NCBI GenBank assembly: GCA_000436035.1
Contig: FR893205.1
Coordinates: forward strand, 13,413 to 32,501
Length of the DNA: 19,089 bases
Source: Prevotella sp. CAG:732
GTDB lineage: Bacteria; Bacteroidota; Bacteroidia; Bacteroidales; Bacteroidaceae
Reading direction: 5' to 3'
Shown: positions 8,240 through 16,700 of the stretch, piece after piece
Layout of the letters: each line of letters starts with the position of its first letter
How positions within the stretch are numbered: position 1 is the stretch's first letter
Notes under the pieces: model-generated
What the model was told of the DNA's origin: nothing
Database searches by the model: none
What the model saw: only the letters and a program-made list of their open reading frames with translations
Made by a program: the position numbers and the translations under genes

Positions 8240-8398
8240 GAGTTACACTTTTAGCACTGCCACTATAGATTCTCCATAAGTGTTTGATATAGTGTAAAAT
8301 GACAAATACTAAGAGACACAGGATAGCCAAAAACGAGAAAATGCGGGCGTTTTAGAATTATTAACCCAAAAATCGCACCAACTAATGGATAAAAACTC

Positions 8399-8406
8399 TA
8401 TCTTTG
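8399..8406 (+). promoter_or_regulatory. -7 promoter box for the nagB / GH20 / GH2 arm
   Basis: TATCTTTG again matches TAnnTTTG exactly, inside the 12-mer CTATCTTTGCAA that is identical to the ROK promoter on the other strand. No clear -33 TTTG is visible. The start would be near 8411, giving a leader of about 54 bases before the nagB ATG. Confidence 0.6.
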
Positions 8407-8411
8407 CAAAA

Positions 8412-8423
8412 TAAAATATTTTA
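8412..8423 (+). promoter_or_regulatory. Candidate operator at the nagB +1
   Basis: TAAAATATTTTA is a perfect 12-bp palindrome lying right at or after the predicted nagB transcription start. It is similar in sequence and spacing to the dyad at the ROK promoter, as expected if one repressor controls both arms. A/T-only palindromes also arise by chance, so confidence is moderate. Confidence 0.45.
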
Positions 8424-8464
8424 GTAATTCAGAAGTACAAAATAAAAGATATTAATTAGTAGTT

Positions 8465-9256
8465 ATGCGTGTAATCATTGAGAAAGATTATGACCAGCTT
8501 TCTAAGTGGGCAGCTGATCATGTAATTGAGACCATCAACAAGTTTCAGCCATCCGCTGAGCGTCCTTTTGTGTTAGGTTTGCCTACAGGTTCTTCACCTA
8601 TGGGTATGTATGCCAATTTGGTAAAAGCTGTGAAGGAAGGCAAGGTTTCCTTCAAGCACGTTATCACCTTCAATATGGATGAGTACGTAGGTCTTCCTGA
8701 GTCACACCCAGAGAGCTATCACTCATTCATGGCCACCAACTTGTTCAATCACATCAATTGTCCAAAGGAGAACATCCACATCCTGAATGGCAATGCCGAG
8801 AACTTGGTGGAAGAGTGCCGTCATTATGAGCAGATGATAGAGGATGCTGGTGGCATCGACCTCTTCATTGGCGGTATCGGTCCTGATGGACATATCGCTT
8901 TCAATGAGCCTTTCTCTTCTCTTACTTCACGTACCCGTGTGAAGACACTCACCACCGATACCAAGATTGCCAACTCTCGTTTCTTCGACAACGACCCTGA
9001 GAAGGTGCCAAGCTTGGCATTGACCGTAGGTGTGGGCACCGTCATGGATGCCAAGGAGGTGATGATTCTCTGCAATGGCCACAACAAGGCTCGTGCTTTG
9101 CAGGCTGCCATCGAAGGTCCTGTGACACAGGCTTGGACCATCAGTGCCTTGCAGCTCCATAAGCATGGTATCATCGTTTGCGACGAGTTGGCAACTGATG
9201 AGTTGAAGGTAGGTACATATCGCTATTTCAAGGATATAGAAAAAGACAATCTTTAA
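8465..9256 (+). CDS. nagB: Glucosamine-6-phosphate deaminase
   Basis: This cytoplasmic enzyme converts glucosamine-6-phosphate to fructose-6-phosphate plus ammonia, the last step of amino-sugar catabolism. The 263 residues match the usual length. The phosphate-loop motif GLPTGSSP (38-45) is present. The catalytic residues Asp72 (FNMDEYVGLPESHPESY), Asp141 and His143 (GIGPDGHIAFNEP) and Glu148 are all intact and fall on the same numbers as in E. coli NagB. It is the first gene of the rightward arm and lies 13 bp before the NagB-like/PIG-L gene, so the two are almost certainly co-transcribed. Its presence beside susCD and glycosidase genes indicates that the locus releases GlcNAc or another hexosamine. 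The predicted promoter and operator point to control by the divergent ROK protein. Confidence 0.97.
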   Translation: MRVIIEKDYDQLSKWAADHVIETINKFQPSAERPFVLGLPTGSSPMGMYANLVKAVKEGKVSFKHVITFNMDEYVGLPESHPESYHSFMATNLFNHINCPKENIHILNGNAENLVEECRHYEQMIEDAGGIDLFIGGIGPDGHIAFNEPFSSLTSRTRVKTLTTDTKIANSRFFDNDPEKVPSLALTVGVGTVMDAKEVMILCNGHNKARALQAAIEGPVTQAWTISALQLHKHGIIVCDELATDELKVGTYRYFKDIEKDNL

Positions 9257-9269
9257 AATTTATAATCAG

Positions 9270-11261
9270 ATGAGACTCAATTTAAGTTCACAAATCGTAC
9301 TGAATAAGGTACCCGTTGAGTTCTACAAGCCTAAGACAACCGTAGAATACTCAGAAATCTCCAGAATGGAGAAGATTCATACCGACATCTTCGCTTCCAT
9401 GAACGAGGGGGCTGCTCATGTGGCTGATGGCATCGAGGCAGGCATCAAGGCAGCCCAGCATGAGGGTAAGTTCTATGTGATGGCATTGGGAACCGGTTCT
9501 TCCTTGACTCCGGTCTATGAGGAATTGATTCGCCGATACGAGGAGAAGAAGCTGAGCTTCCGTAATGTGGTGGTCTTCAATTCGTATGAGTACTACCCAT
9601 TGCAGAAGGAAAGTTCTATCCGCTGCATCAACCAGTTGAAGGAGCGTTTCCTCGACCACGTGGATATTTCTGAGCAAAACATCTTCTCTTTGGATGGTTT
9701 CGTGGCACAGAACGCTGTGCAGGATTGCTGCCGTCTCTATGAGCAGCGCATCAAGACCTTCGGTGGCTTGGATGTGGCACTCTTGGGTATCGGTCGTATG
9801 GGTAATATCGCTGCCAACGAACCGGGTTCTGGTATTCAGTCTGTGACTCGTCTCATCTTGATAGGCAACACCTCTCGTGAGGAGATGGAGAACAGTGGAA
9901 AGACCAAGGAGTCGGTGCCTCCATGTTCCTTGACTATGGGTATCGCCACCTTGCTCTCAGCCAAGGCTATCTACCTGACTGCCTGGGGCGAGGAGAAGTC
10001 TGAGATTATGCAGAAGGTAGTGGAGAATGGTATCACCGATACCTTGCCTGCTTCTTTCCTCCAGACGCATCCGAATGCTCACGTGGTACTCGACTTGAGT
10101 GCTGCTGCCCATCTCACTCGCATCGAGCATCCATGGCTTGTTACTTCCTGCCAGTGGACCGACAAGTTGGTGCGCTCTGCCTTGGTATGGCTCTGCCAGA
10201 AGATACACAAGCCTATCCTGAAGTTGACCAACAAGGATTACAACGAGAATGGATTGAGTGAACTTTTGGCTCTCTATGGCTCTGCCTACAATGCCAACAT
10301 CAAGATATTCAACGACTTGCAGCATACCATCACGGGATGGCCTGGTGGCAAGCCTGATGCCGACGATACTTATCGCCCAGAGCGTGCCAAGCCATATCCA
10401 AAGCGTGTCATCGTCTTCTCGCCACACCCAGATGATGATGTCATCTCCATGGGTGGTACCATCCGTCGTTTGGTACAGCAGAAGCACGACTTGCATATCG
10501 CCTACGAGACATCTGGCAATATTGCCGTGGGAGATGAGGAGGTAACAAGATTCATGCACTTCATCAATGGCTTCAACCAGATTTTCGCCGATTCCAAGGA
10601 TAGTGTCATCTCTAATAAGTATAAGGAAATCAAGCAATTCTTCGCACAGAAGAAGGAGGGCGACTTCGATACCAAGGACATCCTGACCATCAAGGGTTTG
10701 ATACGTCGTGGCGAGGCTCGTACCGCTTGTACCTACAATCAGATTCCTTTGGATCATGTACACTTCCTCGACTTGCCTTTCTATGAGAGTGGAAAAATCG
10801 AGAAATTGCCTATGACAGAGAAGGATGTGGAGATTGTTCGCCATCTCTTGCAAGAGGTGAAACCTCATCAGATCTATGTGGCAGGCGACCTTGCCGACCC
10901 TCATGGCACCCACAAGAAATGTACAGATGCCGTCTTGGCTGCCATCGACTTGGAGAAGGAAGCTGGCGCAGAGTGGCTCAAGGATTGCCGCATCTGGATG
11001 TATCGTGGCGCTTGGGCAGAGTGGGAGATTGAGAACATCGAGATGTGCGTGCCATTGAGCCCAGAGGAGTTGAGAGCCAAGAGAAACTCTATCCTCAAGC
11101 ATCAGTCACAAATGGAGAGCGCACCTTTCTTGGGTAATGACGAACGATTGTTCTGGCAACGTGCCGAAGACCGCAACCGAGGTACCGCTCAGCTTTATGA
11201 TGGCTTGGGCTTGGCTTGCTATGAGGCCATGGAAGCTTTTGTGGAATACAAACCATTATAA
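9270..11261 (+). CDS. Degenerate NagB-like domain fused to PIG-L/LmbE-family deacetylase
   Basis: This 663-residue protein without a signal peptide is probably cytoplasmic. Residues about 25-285 have the NagB fold: GTGSS at 74-78, and FNSYEY and GIGRMGNIAANEP aligning with NagB catalytic motifs. However, Asp72 is replaced by Tyr106, Asp141 by Met177 and His143 by Asn179; only the final Glu (Glu184) remains. It is therefore unlikely to deaminate glucosamine-6-phosphate. After a linker, residues about 378-560 form a PIG-L/LmbE zinc deacetylase with an intact SPHPDD (384-389) and the second metal motif DPHGTH (543-548). PIG-L enzymes remove N-acetyl groups from GlcNAc-type sugars. This architecture is often annotated 'glucosamine-6-phosphate deaminase-like' in Bacteroidota, and its reaction is unsettled as far as I know. 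Placed 13 bp after intact nagB, with no nagA in view, it may supply deacetylated hexosamine to NagB. That is inference. Confidence 0.9.
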   Translation: MRLNLSSQIVLNKVPVEFYKPKTTVEYSEISRMEKIHTDIFASMNEGAAHVADGIEAGIKAAQHEGKFYVMALGTGSSLTPVYEELIRRYEEKKLSFRNVVVFNSYEYYPLQKESSIRCINQLKERFLDHVDISEQNIFSLDGFVAQNAVQDCCRLYEQRIKTFGGLDVALLGIGRMGNIAANEPGSGIQSVTRLILIGNTSREEMENSGKTKESVPPCSLTMGIATLLSAKAIYLTAWGEEKSEIMQKVVENGITDTLPASFLQTHPNAHVVLDLSAAAHLTRIEHPWLVTSCQWTDKLVRSALVWLCQKIHKPILKLTNKDYNENGLSELLALYGSAYNANIKIFNDLQHTITGWPGGKPDADDTYRPERAKPYPKRVIVFSPHPDDDVISMGGTIRRLVQQKHDLHIAYETSGNIAVGDEEVTRFMHFINGFNQIFADSKDSVISNKYKEIKQFFAQKKEGDFDTKDILTIKGLIRRGEARTACTYNQIPLDHVHFLDLPFYESGKIEKLPMTEKDVEIVRHLLQEVKPHQIYVAGDLADPHGTHKKCTDAVLAAIDLEKEAGAEWLKDCRIWMYRGAWAEWEIENIEMCVPLSPEELRAKRNSILKHQSQMESAPFLGNDERLFWQRAEDRNRGTAQLYDGLGLACYEAMEAFVEYKPL

Positions 11262-11284
11262 TCAGAAAACACGCTGTTGTAATC

Positions 11285-11313
11285 ATTGTTATACTATTCA
11301 ATACATAGATTTC
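11285..11313 (+). promoter_or_regulatory. Weak possible internal promoter before the GH20 gene
   Basis: The 73-bp gap before the GH20 ATG holds TAGATTTC (11306-11313), one mismatch from TAnnTTTG. An ATTG lies at 11285-11288, 17 bases upstream, slightly short of the usual spacing. It could give the glycosidase pair extra transcription, but read-through from the nagB promoter is enough to explain expression. Confidence 0.2.
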
Positions 11314-11334
11314 TAACTTAGATTAAATATTAAA

Positions 11335-13674
11335 ATGAAGAAAATCAGACAAGTACTGTCGTTGTTCACGCTGACTGCGATGTTGGGCGGTATGCCAACA
11401 TCTGCAGTCGCTGCCGACATCAATATTATCCCTGTGCCAGTGAAGACACAGAGACTGTCAGGTGAGTTTATCTTGCCACAAAAGGTGGCTATTTCCTATA
11501 ACACTGCTGAGGGAAAGGCTATTGCCCAGTATCTTGCCGATAAGTTGAATGCCTCTACTGGTTATGAGGTGAACGTGGGGGCAAAGAAGGCGAACATCAC
11601 CATCCAAATCTCTCCTTCTATGAAAATGGCTGAGGAAGGTTATAGCTTGAGAGTTTCTTCCAAGGGTGTGACTATTAAGGCAAAGACGGGAAAGGGTGCT
11701 TTTTATGGCATGCAGAGTTTTATGCAACTGTTGCCTGCCCAGATAGAAAGCCCAACCAAAGTGTCGGGTGTGAAATGGGTGGCTCAGTGCTGTGACATAG
11801 AGGATGCTCCTCGTTTCGGTTATCGTGGTTTTCATGTGGATCCTTGTCGCCATTTCATGACCGTGGAGAATGTGAAGAAAGAAATCGACATCATGTCTAT
11901 GTTCAAGGTCAACACCATGCACTTCCACTTGACGGAAGACCAAGGTTGGCGCATCGAGATCAAGAAATATCCTAAGTTGACTTCCATTGGTGCATACCGA
12001 AAGGAGGGGGACGGTTCCATTTATGGTGGTTACTATACACAGGAGCAAATCAAGGACATCGTGGATTATGCTGCCAAGCGATATATCACGGTGATTCCTG
12101 AGGTGGATATTCCTGGACACATGATGGCTGCTATTGCGGCTTATCCAGAACTTTCCTGCAAGGGGAAGCCTGGTTCTCCTAGAATCGTATGGGGCGTAGA
12201 GGATATCGTACTATGCCCTGGCAAGGAGGATATGTTCCGTTTCTTGGAGGATGTGTTCCGTGAGATGGTGCCTCTCTTCCCAGGCAAATACTTCCATATC
12301 GGTGGTGATGAGTGCCCGAAGGTGAGTTGGAAGAATTGTCCTGCTTGTCAGAAGCGCATCCAGAATGAGGACTTGCAGGCTGATGGCAAGCATTCCGCCG
12401 AGGAAAGGCTCCAGAGCTATGTCATCAGAAGAATGGAGAAACTCTTGGCGCAATATGGCAAGAAAATCATCGGCTGGGATGAGATATTGGAAGGTGGATT
12501 GAGCCCGGATGCCACAGTGATGTCTTGGCGAGGCACACAGGGTGGCATTGATGCGGCACTCCAAAAGCACGATGTCATCATGACTCCTGCATGGGGTGGT
12601 GGCTTGTATCTCGATTACTATCAGGGAGATAGAAAGGTGGAGCCGGTAACTATCCAGAGTTCACCAGTTTATCTCTCCCAAACCTACAACTACAATCCGG
12701 TGCCTGATACTTTGAAGACCTTGGGCTTGAGTCAGCACATCTTGGGTGTGCAGTGCAACAACTGGTCGGAGTATATGTATTCCAATGCCAAGCGAGAGTA
12801 CCAAATGTATCCTCGTGCCTTGGCGCTTGCCGAGATTGCTTGGTCGCCACTCAACCGGAAGAACTTCAAGGACTTCTGCCGTCGCTTGGATGCCAACTGT
12901 GTTCGCTTGGATGAACATCATGCTCGTTATCATATCCCATTGCCAGAACAACCGAATGGCTCTTGCGACAAGGTGGTCATCATTCGTGATACGACCGTGA
13001 CCTTTACCACCTCTCGTCCGATGAAGATGGTATATACCTTGGACGGTACGACGCCTCAGCCGACCTCAGCTGTCTATCAGCAACCAATCCCTGTCAGTGG
13101 CAATGCCATTATCAAGATAGCTACCGTCTTGCCTTCAGGAAAGATGAGTAGGGTGAGAACGGTAGTGGTGGAGAAGCAAGACTATGCCCCTGCCGCTATT
13201 GTGGCAGAGCCAAAACAAGGTTTGAAGGTGCGCAGAGTGAAGGGCAACTATCTTCGTGTAGATGAACTCAACTGGACCGACTCCGTATGGCAGGAAAGCG
13301 TAATCGCTCAACCTAACGAGATGAAAATCAAGCAGGAAGAGGATGCAGCTACCCTAAGAGGAGCCAACAACTATGCCGCTATTGCCGAGGGATACATCTA
13401 TGTTCCTGAGGATGGCGTATATTATCTCTGCTCTCGCCTTGACCAACTCTGGATAGACAACCAGTTGGTGATAAGCAACGAGGGTGAGGTGAAGGCAGTA
13501 TCTTCTCGTGATACCTCCTTGGCATTGGCAAAAGGTTTGCATCCAGTTAAGATGGTGTTCCTATCGAATATCATCGGTGGATGGCCTGGCTGGTGGAGTG
13601 ACCTCTCTGTAGAAATGAGAAAGGACACTGCCACGAAATTCTCGAAAGTGTCAAGTGAGCAGTATTGCCACTAA
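11335..13674 (+). CDS. GH20 beta-N-acetylhexosaminidase, secreted, with C-terminal PA14-like domain
   Basis: This exo-enzyme removes terminal beta-linked GlcNAc or GalNAc by substrate-assisted catalysis. The 779 residues begin with a type I signal peptide (cleavage near AVA, residues 24-26) and no lipobox, so it is probably periplasmic. A GH20b alpha/beta domain covers about 30-155 and the catalytic barrel about 160-510. The catalytic Asp-Glu pair is intact in HIGGDECPKVSW (Asp325, Glu326). Other family motifs include FHVDPCRHF, HFHLTEDQGWR and EVDIPGH. A chitobiase-type C-terminal sandwich follows (about 545-615, MKMVYTLDGTTP). A PA14-like module lies at about 640-762 (GYIYVPEDGVYYLCS...LWIDNQ) and may bind carbohydrate. 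The gene lies 73 bp after the PIG-L fusion and 31 bp before the GH2 gene. In this locus it would release GlcNAc from LacNAc-type chains after galactose removal. Confidence 0.96.
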   Translation: MKKIRQVLSLFTLTAMLGGMPTSAVAADINIIPVPVKTQRLSGEFILPQKVAISYNTAEGKAIAQYLADKLNASTGYEVNVGAKKANITIQISPSMKMAEEGYSLRVSSKGVTIKAKTGKGAFYGMQSFMQLLPAQIESPTKVSGVKWVAQCCDIEDAPRFGYRGFHVDPCRHFMTVENVKKEIDIMSMFKVNTMHFHLTEDQGWRIEIKKYPKLTSIGAYRKEGDGSIYGGYYTQEQIKDIVDYAAKRYITVIPEVDIPGHMMAAIAAYPELSCKGKPGSPRIVWGVEDIVLCPGKEDMFRFLEDVFREMVPLFPGKYFHIGGDECPKVSWKNCPACQKRIQNEDLQADGKHSAEERLQSYVIRRMEKLLAQYGKKIIGWDEILEGGLSPDATVMSWRGTQGGIDAALQKHDVIMTPAWGGGLYLDYYQGDRKVEPVTIQSSPVYLSQTYNYNPVPDTLKTLGLSQHILGVQCNNWSEYMYSNAKREYQMYPRALALAEIAWSPLNRKNFKDFCRRLDANCVRLDEHHARYHIPLPEQPNGSCDKVVIIRDTTVTFTTSRPMKMVYTLDGTTPQPTSAVYQQPIPVSGNAIIKIATVLPSGKMSRVRTVVVEKQDYAPAAIVAEPKQGLKVRRVKGNYLRVDELNWTDSVWQESVIAQPNEMKIKQEEDAATLRGANNYAAIAEGYIYVPEDGVYYLCSRLDQLWIDNQLVISNEGEVKAVSSRDTSLALAKGLHPVKMVFLSNIIGGWPGWWSDLSVEMRKDTATKFSKVSSEQYCH

Positions 13675-13680
13675 TATTTG

Positions 13681-13703
13681 TATAAAATCTATTACGTTTT
13701 ATA
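13681..13703 (+). repeat. A/T inverted repeat just before the GH2 start
   Basis: TATAAAA (13681-13687) and TTTTATA (13697-13703) are perfect 7-bp arms with a 9-base loop. They lie between the GH20 stop and the GH2 ATG at 13706. As RNA the stem would be weak. It may simply reflect the A/T-rich leader. Confidence 0.3.
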
Positions 13704-13705
13704 AT

Positions 13706-16700
13706 ATGATGAAGAATAAACAATCCATTTTATCCATCTCACTCTTGGCTGCTCTGAGTTTGACAAGTCCTGTGACGGCGACGGCTCAAAACGAGACTCG
13801 TTGGCACAATGTGGATGTCAACCAGCAGAATCGAGAGCCTCGGCGTGCAGCTTTCTTTGCTTTCGAGGATTTGAGCAAGGCGCAAGGCTTTGACAAGAAA
13901 CTGTCTGTCAACTATCTCTCCATGGAGGGAACGTGGAAGTTTAACTTTGTGAAGGATCACAACAAGCGACCTTTGAACTTCTTCAAGGCAAATTTCGATG
14001 ATAGCAACTGGAAGGACTTCCCGGTACCGGGATTGTTTGAACTGAATGGCTATGGCGACCCTACCTATAAGAACGTCGGGTACGCCTGGGCTACTCAGTT
14101 TGACCCTAATCCTCCATATATCAGTGAGATCAATAACTATACGGGTTCTTATCGCCGCACTTTTGATCTTCCTAAGGATTGGAAGGGTAAGGATGTGTAT
14201 TTCCACGTAGGTTCTGCCACTAGCAACCTTTCGCTTTGGGTGAATGGCAAATATGTGGGATATAGCGAGGATAGCAAGGTAGCTGCCGAGTTTAATATCT
14301 CCAAGTATCTCAAACCGGGCAAGAACTTGATTGCCATGCAGGTGATGAGATGGTGCGATGGTTCTTACTTCGAGGACCAGGACTTTTGGCGTCTGACGGG
14401 AATCGCCCGTGAGGTGTATCTCTATGCCCGTCCGAAGGCACATGTAGCCGATGTTCGACTCAATGCGGGATTGGAGAACAACTATCAGGATGGTGTGCTG
14501 GATTACGAAGTTTCGCTGACGGGTGGCAATTCCAACGTCACCGTTTCCTTGTGCGACAAGGATGGCAAGCAAGTGGCTTCTGCCTCTGGTGCGAAGGGAA
14601 CCATCAAGGTGCCACAGGTGAAGGCTTGGACAGCCGAGACACCGAATCTCTATCAAGTGTATATCACGGTCAGTGGTAAGCAAGGAGTATCGGAGGTGAT
14701 TCCACAGAGAGTGGGATTCCGCAACGTGGAAATCAAGAACGCACAGCTCTTGGTCAATGGCAAGCCTGTCTTGATCAAGGGTGCCGACCGACACGAGATA
14801 GATCCAGACGGCGGTTATATCGTCAGTGTGGAGCGCATGATTCAAGACATCAAGATCATGAAGCAGTTGAATATCAATGCGGTGCGCACTTGTCACTATC
14901 CTGACGATCCTCGCTGGTACGACCTTTGCGATGAATATGGTTTGTATATCACCGCTGAGGCTAACTTGGAGTCCCATGGTATGGGCTATGACGAGAAGTC
15001 GCTGGCGAAGTTCCCTGAGTATCTTCAGACCCATATCGAGCGCAACGAGGGCAATGTGAAGACCTTTGTGAACCATCCTTCCATCATCGTGTGGAGTTTG
15101 GGCAATGAGGCGGGCTATGGCATCAACTTCGAGAAGACATACGACTGGGTGAAGGCTTACGACAAGACTCGTCCGGTGCAGTATGAGCGTGGTGGTTATG
15201 ACAGCAAGACCGACATCTACTGTCCGATGTACATCGACTATGAGGAGAGCGAGAAGTATTGTCAGAGTGATGGCACCAAACCTTACATCCAGTGTGAGTA
15301 TGCCCATGCGATGGGTAACTCTGAGGGTGGATTCAAGGAGTATTGGAACTTGATTCGCAAATATCCAAAGTATCAGGGTGGATATATCTGGGACTTCGTG
15401 GACCAAGGTCTTCGTGACAAGAGTCCTATCACAGGCAAGGAAATCTTCACCTATGGTGGCGACTATGGTCGTTATCCTGCCAGCGACTACAACTTCAACT
15501 GCAATGGTATCATAGCCCCAGACCGCCGTTTGAATCCTCATGCCTATGAGATTCAGTATTATCATCAGAATGTATGGATCAAGGACTTCGATGCTTCTAC
15601 CGGAGCATTTAAGATATATAATGAGAACTTCTTCAAGAACATCGACGACTTGAGCTTGACGGCATCCGTGTATGCCAATGGTGTTTTGCTTTCTACGGTA
15701 GCGATTGCTGATACCAAGGGCATTGCCCCACAAGCTACACAGAACGTGAAAAGCAAGGTTCTGAAGAAAGCCATCGCTGAGGCTGAGCAGCAACATGCAG
15801 GCGAGGAAATCGCCGTCAACTTTGCCTTTGCCAGTGATGGCAAGGAACCTTTGGTGGACAAGGGACAGGTGATGGCTCGCCAGCAGTTTGTGGTAAGCAA
15901 TTACAAGTTTGATAAGGTGGATACCCCTAAGAGCGGCAACATCGATGTGGAGGAAACCAACAGCTATGTGAAGGTGACGGCTGATAGAATGACCGTTACC
16001 ATCGGCAAGAAGACGGGTATGATCGATTATCTCGACATCGACAAGGAACCCGTATTGAAGTTCCGCAAGAGCATCAAACCTGAGTTCTGGCGTGCTCCTA
16101 CCGACAACGACTATGGTGCATCCTTGCAGAAGGAGATGCTGGTGTGGAAGAATCCTGCCATGAACTTGAAGTCGTTTGACAAGCAGGTGTTGAAGGACAG
16201 TGTGGTGCTGACCGTCCTCTTCGATATGCCAGAGGTAAAGGCACAGCTTCAGCTCCGTTATCGCATCAATGCCGCAGGCGAGGTGGCTGTGACTGAGAAG
16301 ATGACCACTGACAAAGAAGCCAAGGTTGCCGACTTGTTCCGTTATGGAATGCAGTTGCAGATGCCTGCCGCTTTCTCCAAGTTGGAGTATTATGGCAGAG
16401 GTCCGGAGGAGAACTATATCGACCGTCATTCTTCTGCCTTTATCGGCAAGTATGAGTCAAACGTGAAGGATGAGTATTATCCATACGTCCGTCCTCAGGA
16501 GAGTGGCAATCATACCGACATCCGTTCCTTCTCCATCTTCAATCCTACCACAGGCAAGGGCATCACCTTTGAGGGTTATGCACCGATGGAATGCAGCGCC
16601 ATCCCTTATCTCGTAGAGGACTTGGATGCTGGTTTGGAGAAAGAGCACGACTGGGGGCAGCATAGTGGCGACTTGGTTGACAAGGGCTTGGTGCAGTTGC

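Larger units (their letters stand above)
8093..8464. promoter_or_regulatory. Divergent control region between the ROK gene and nagB
   Basis: This 372-bp A/T-rich region has no coding potential that I can see. It holds one -7 box for each direction, an A/T dyad just downstream of each, a central 18-bp near-palindrome, and a cluster of CACT/AGTG half sites. These are listed separately. Its length leaves room for looping between two repressor sites. Confidence 0.75.

Noticed and set aside
8093..8464. Riboswitch or small RNA in the nagB leader (glmS-like or similar)
   Set aside because: The leader after the predicted start is only about 54 bases and A/T-rich, with no conserved pairing I recognise. 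Protein-type dyads explain the region better.
9957..11102. 381-codon open frame on the minus strand opposite the PIG-L fusion gene
   Set aside because: It is antisense to a clear two-domain gene and has low-complexity Leu/Val/Asp-rich content without recognisable motifs.
13655..13705. Upstream in-frame ATG for the GH2 gene at 13655
   Set aside because: It would overlap the GH20 end by 20 bases and place 17 residues before the signal peptide. The ATG at 13706 begins the signal directly.
13739..16429. 896-codon open frame on the minus strand opposite the GH2 gene
   Set aside because: It mirrors the strongly coding GH2 gene on the other strand and shows no domain, signal or motif of its own. 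Such long antisense frames are common opposite genes with biased codon use.
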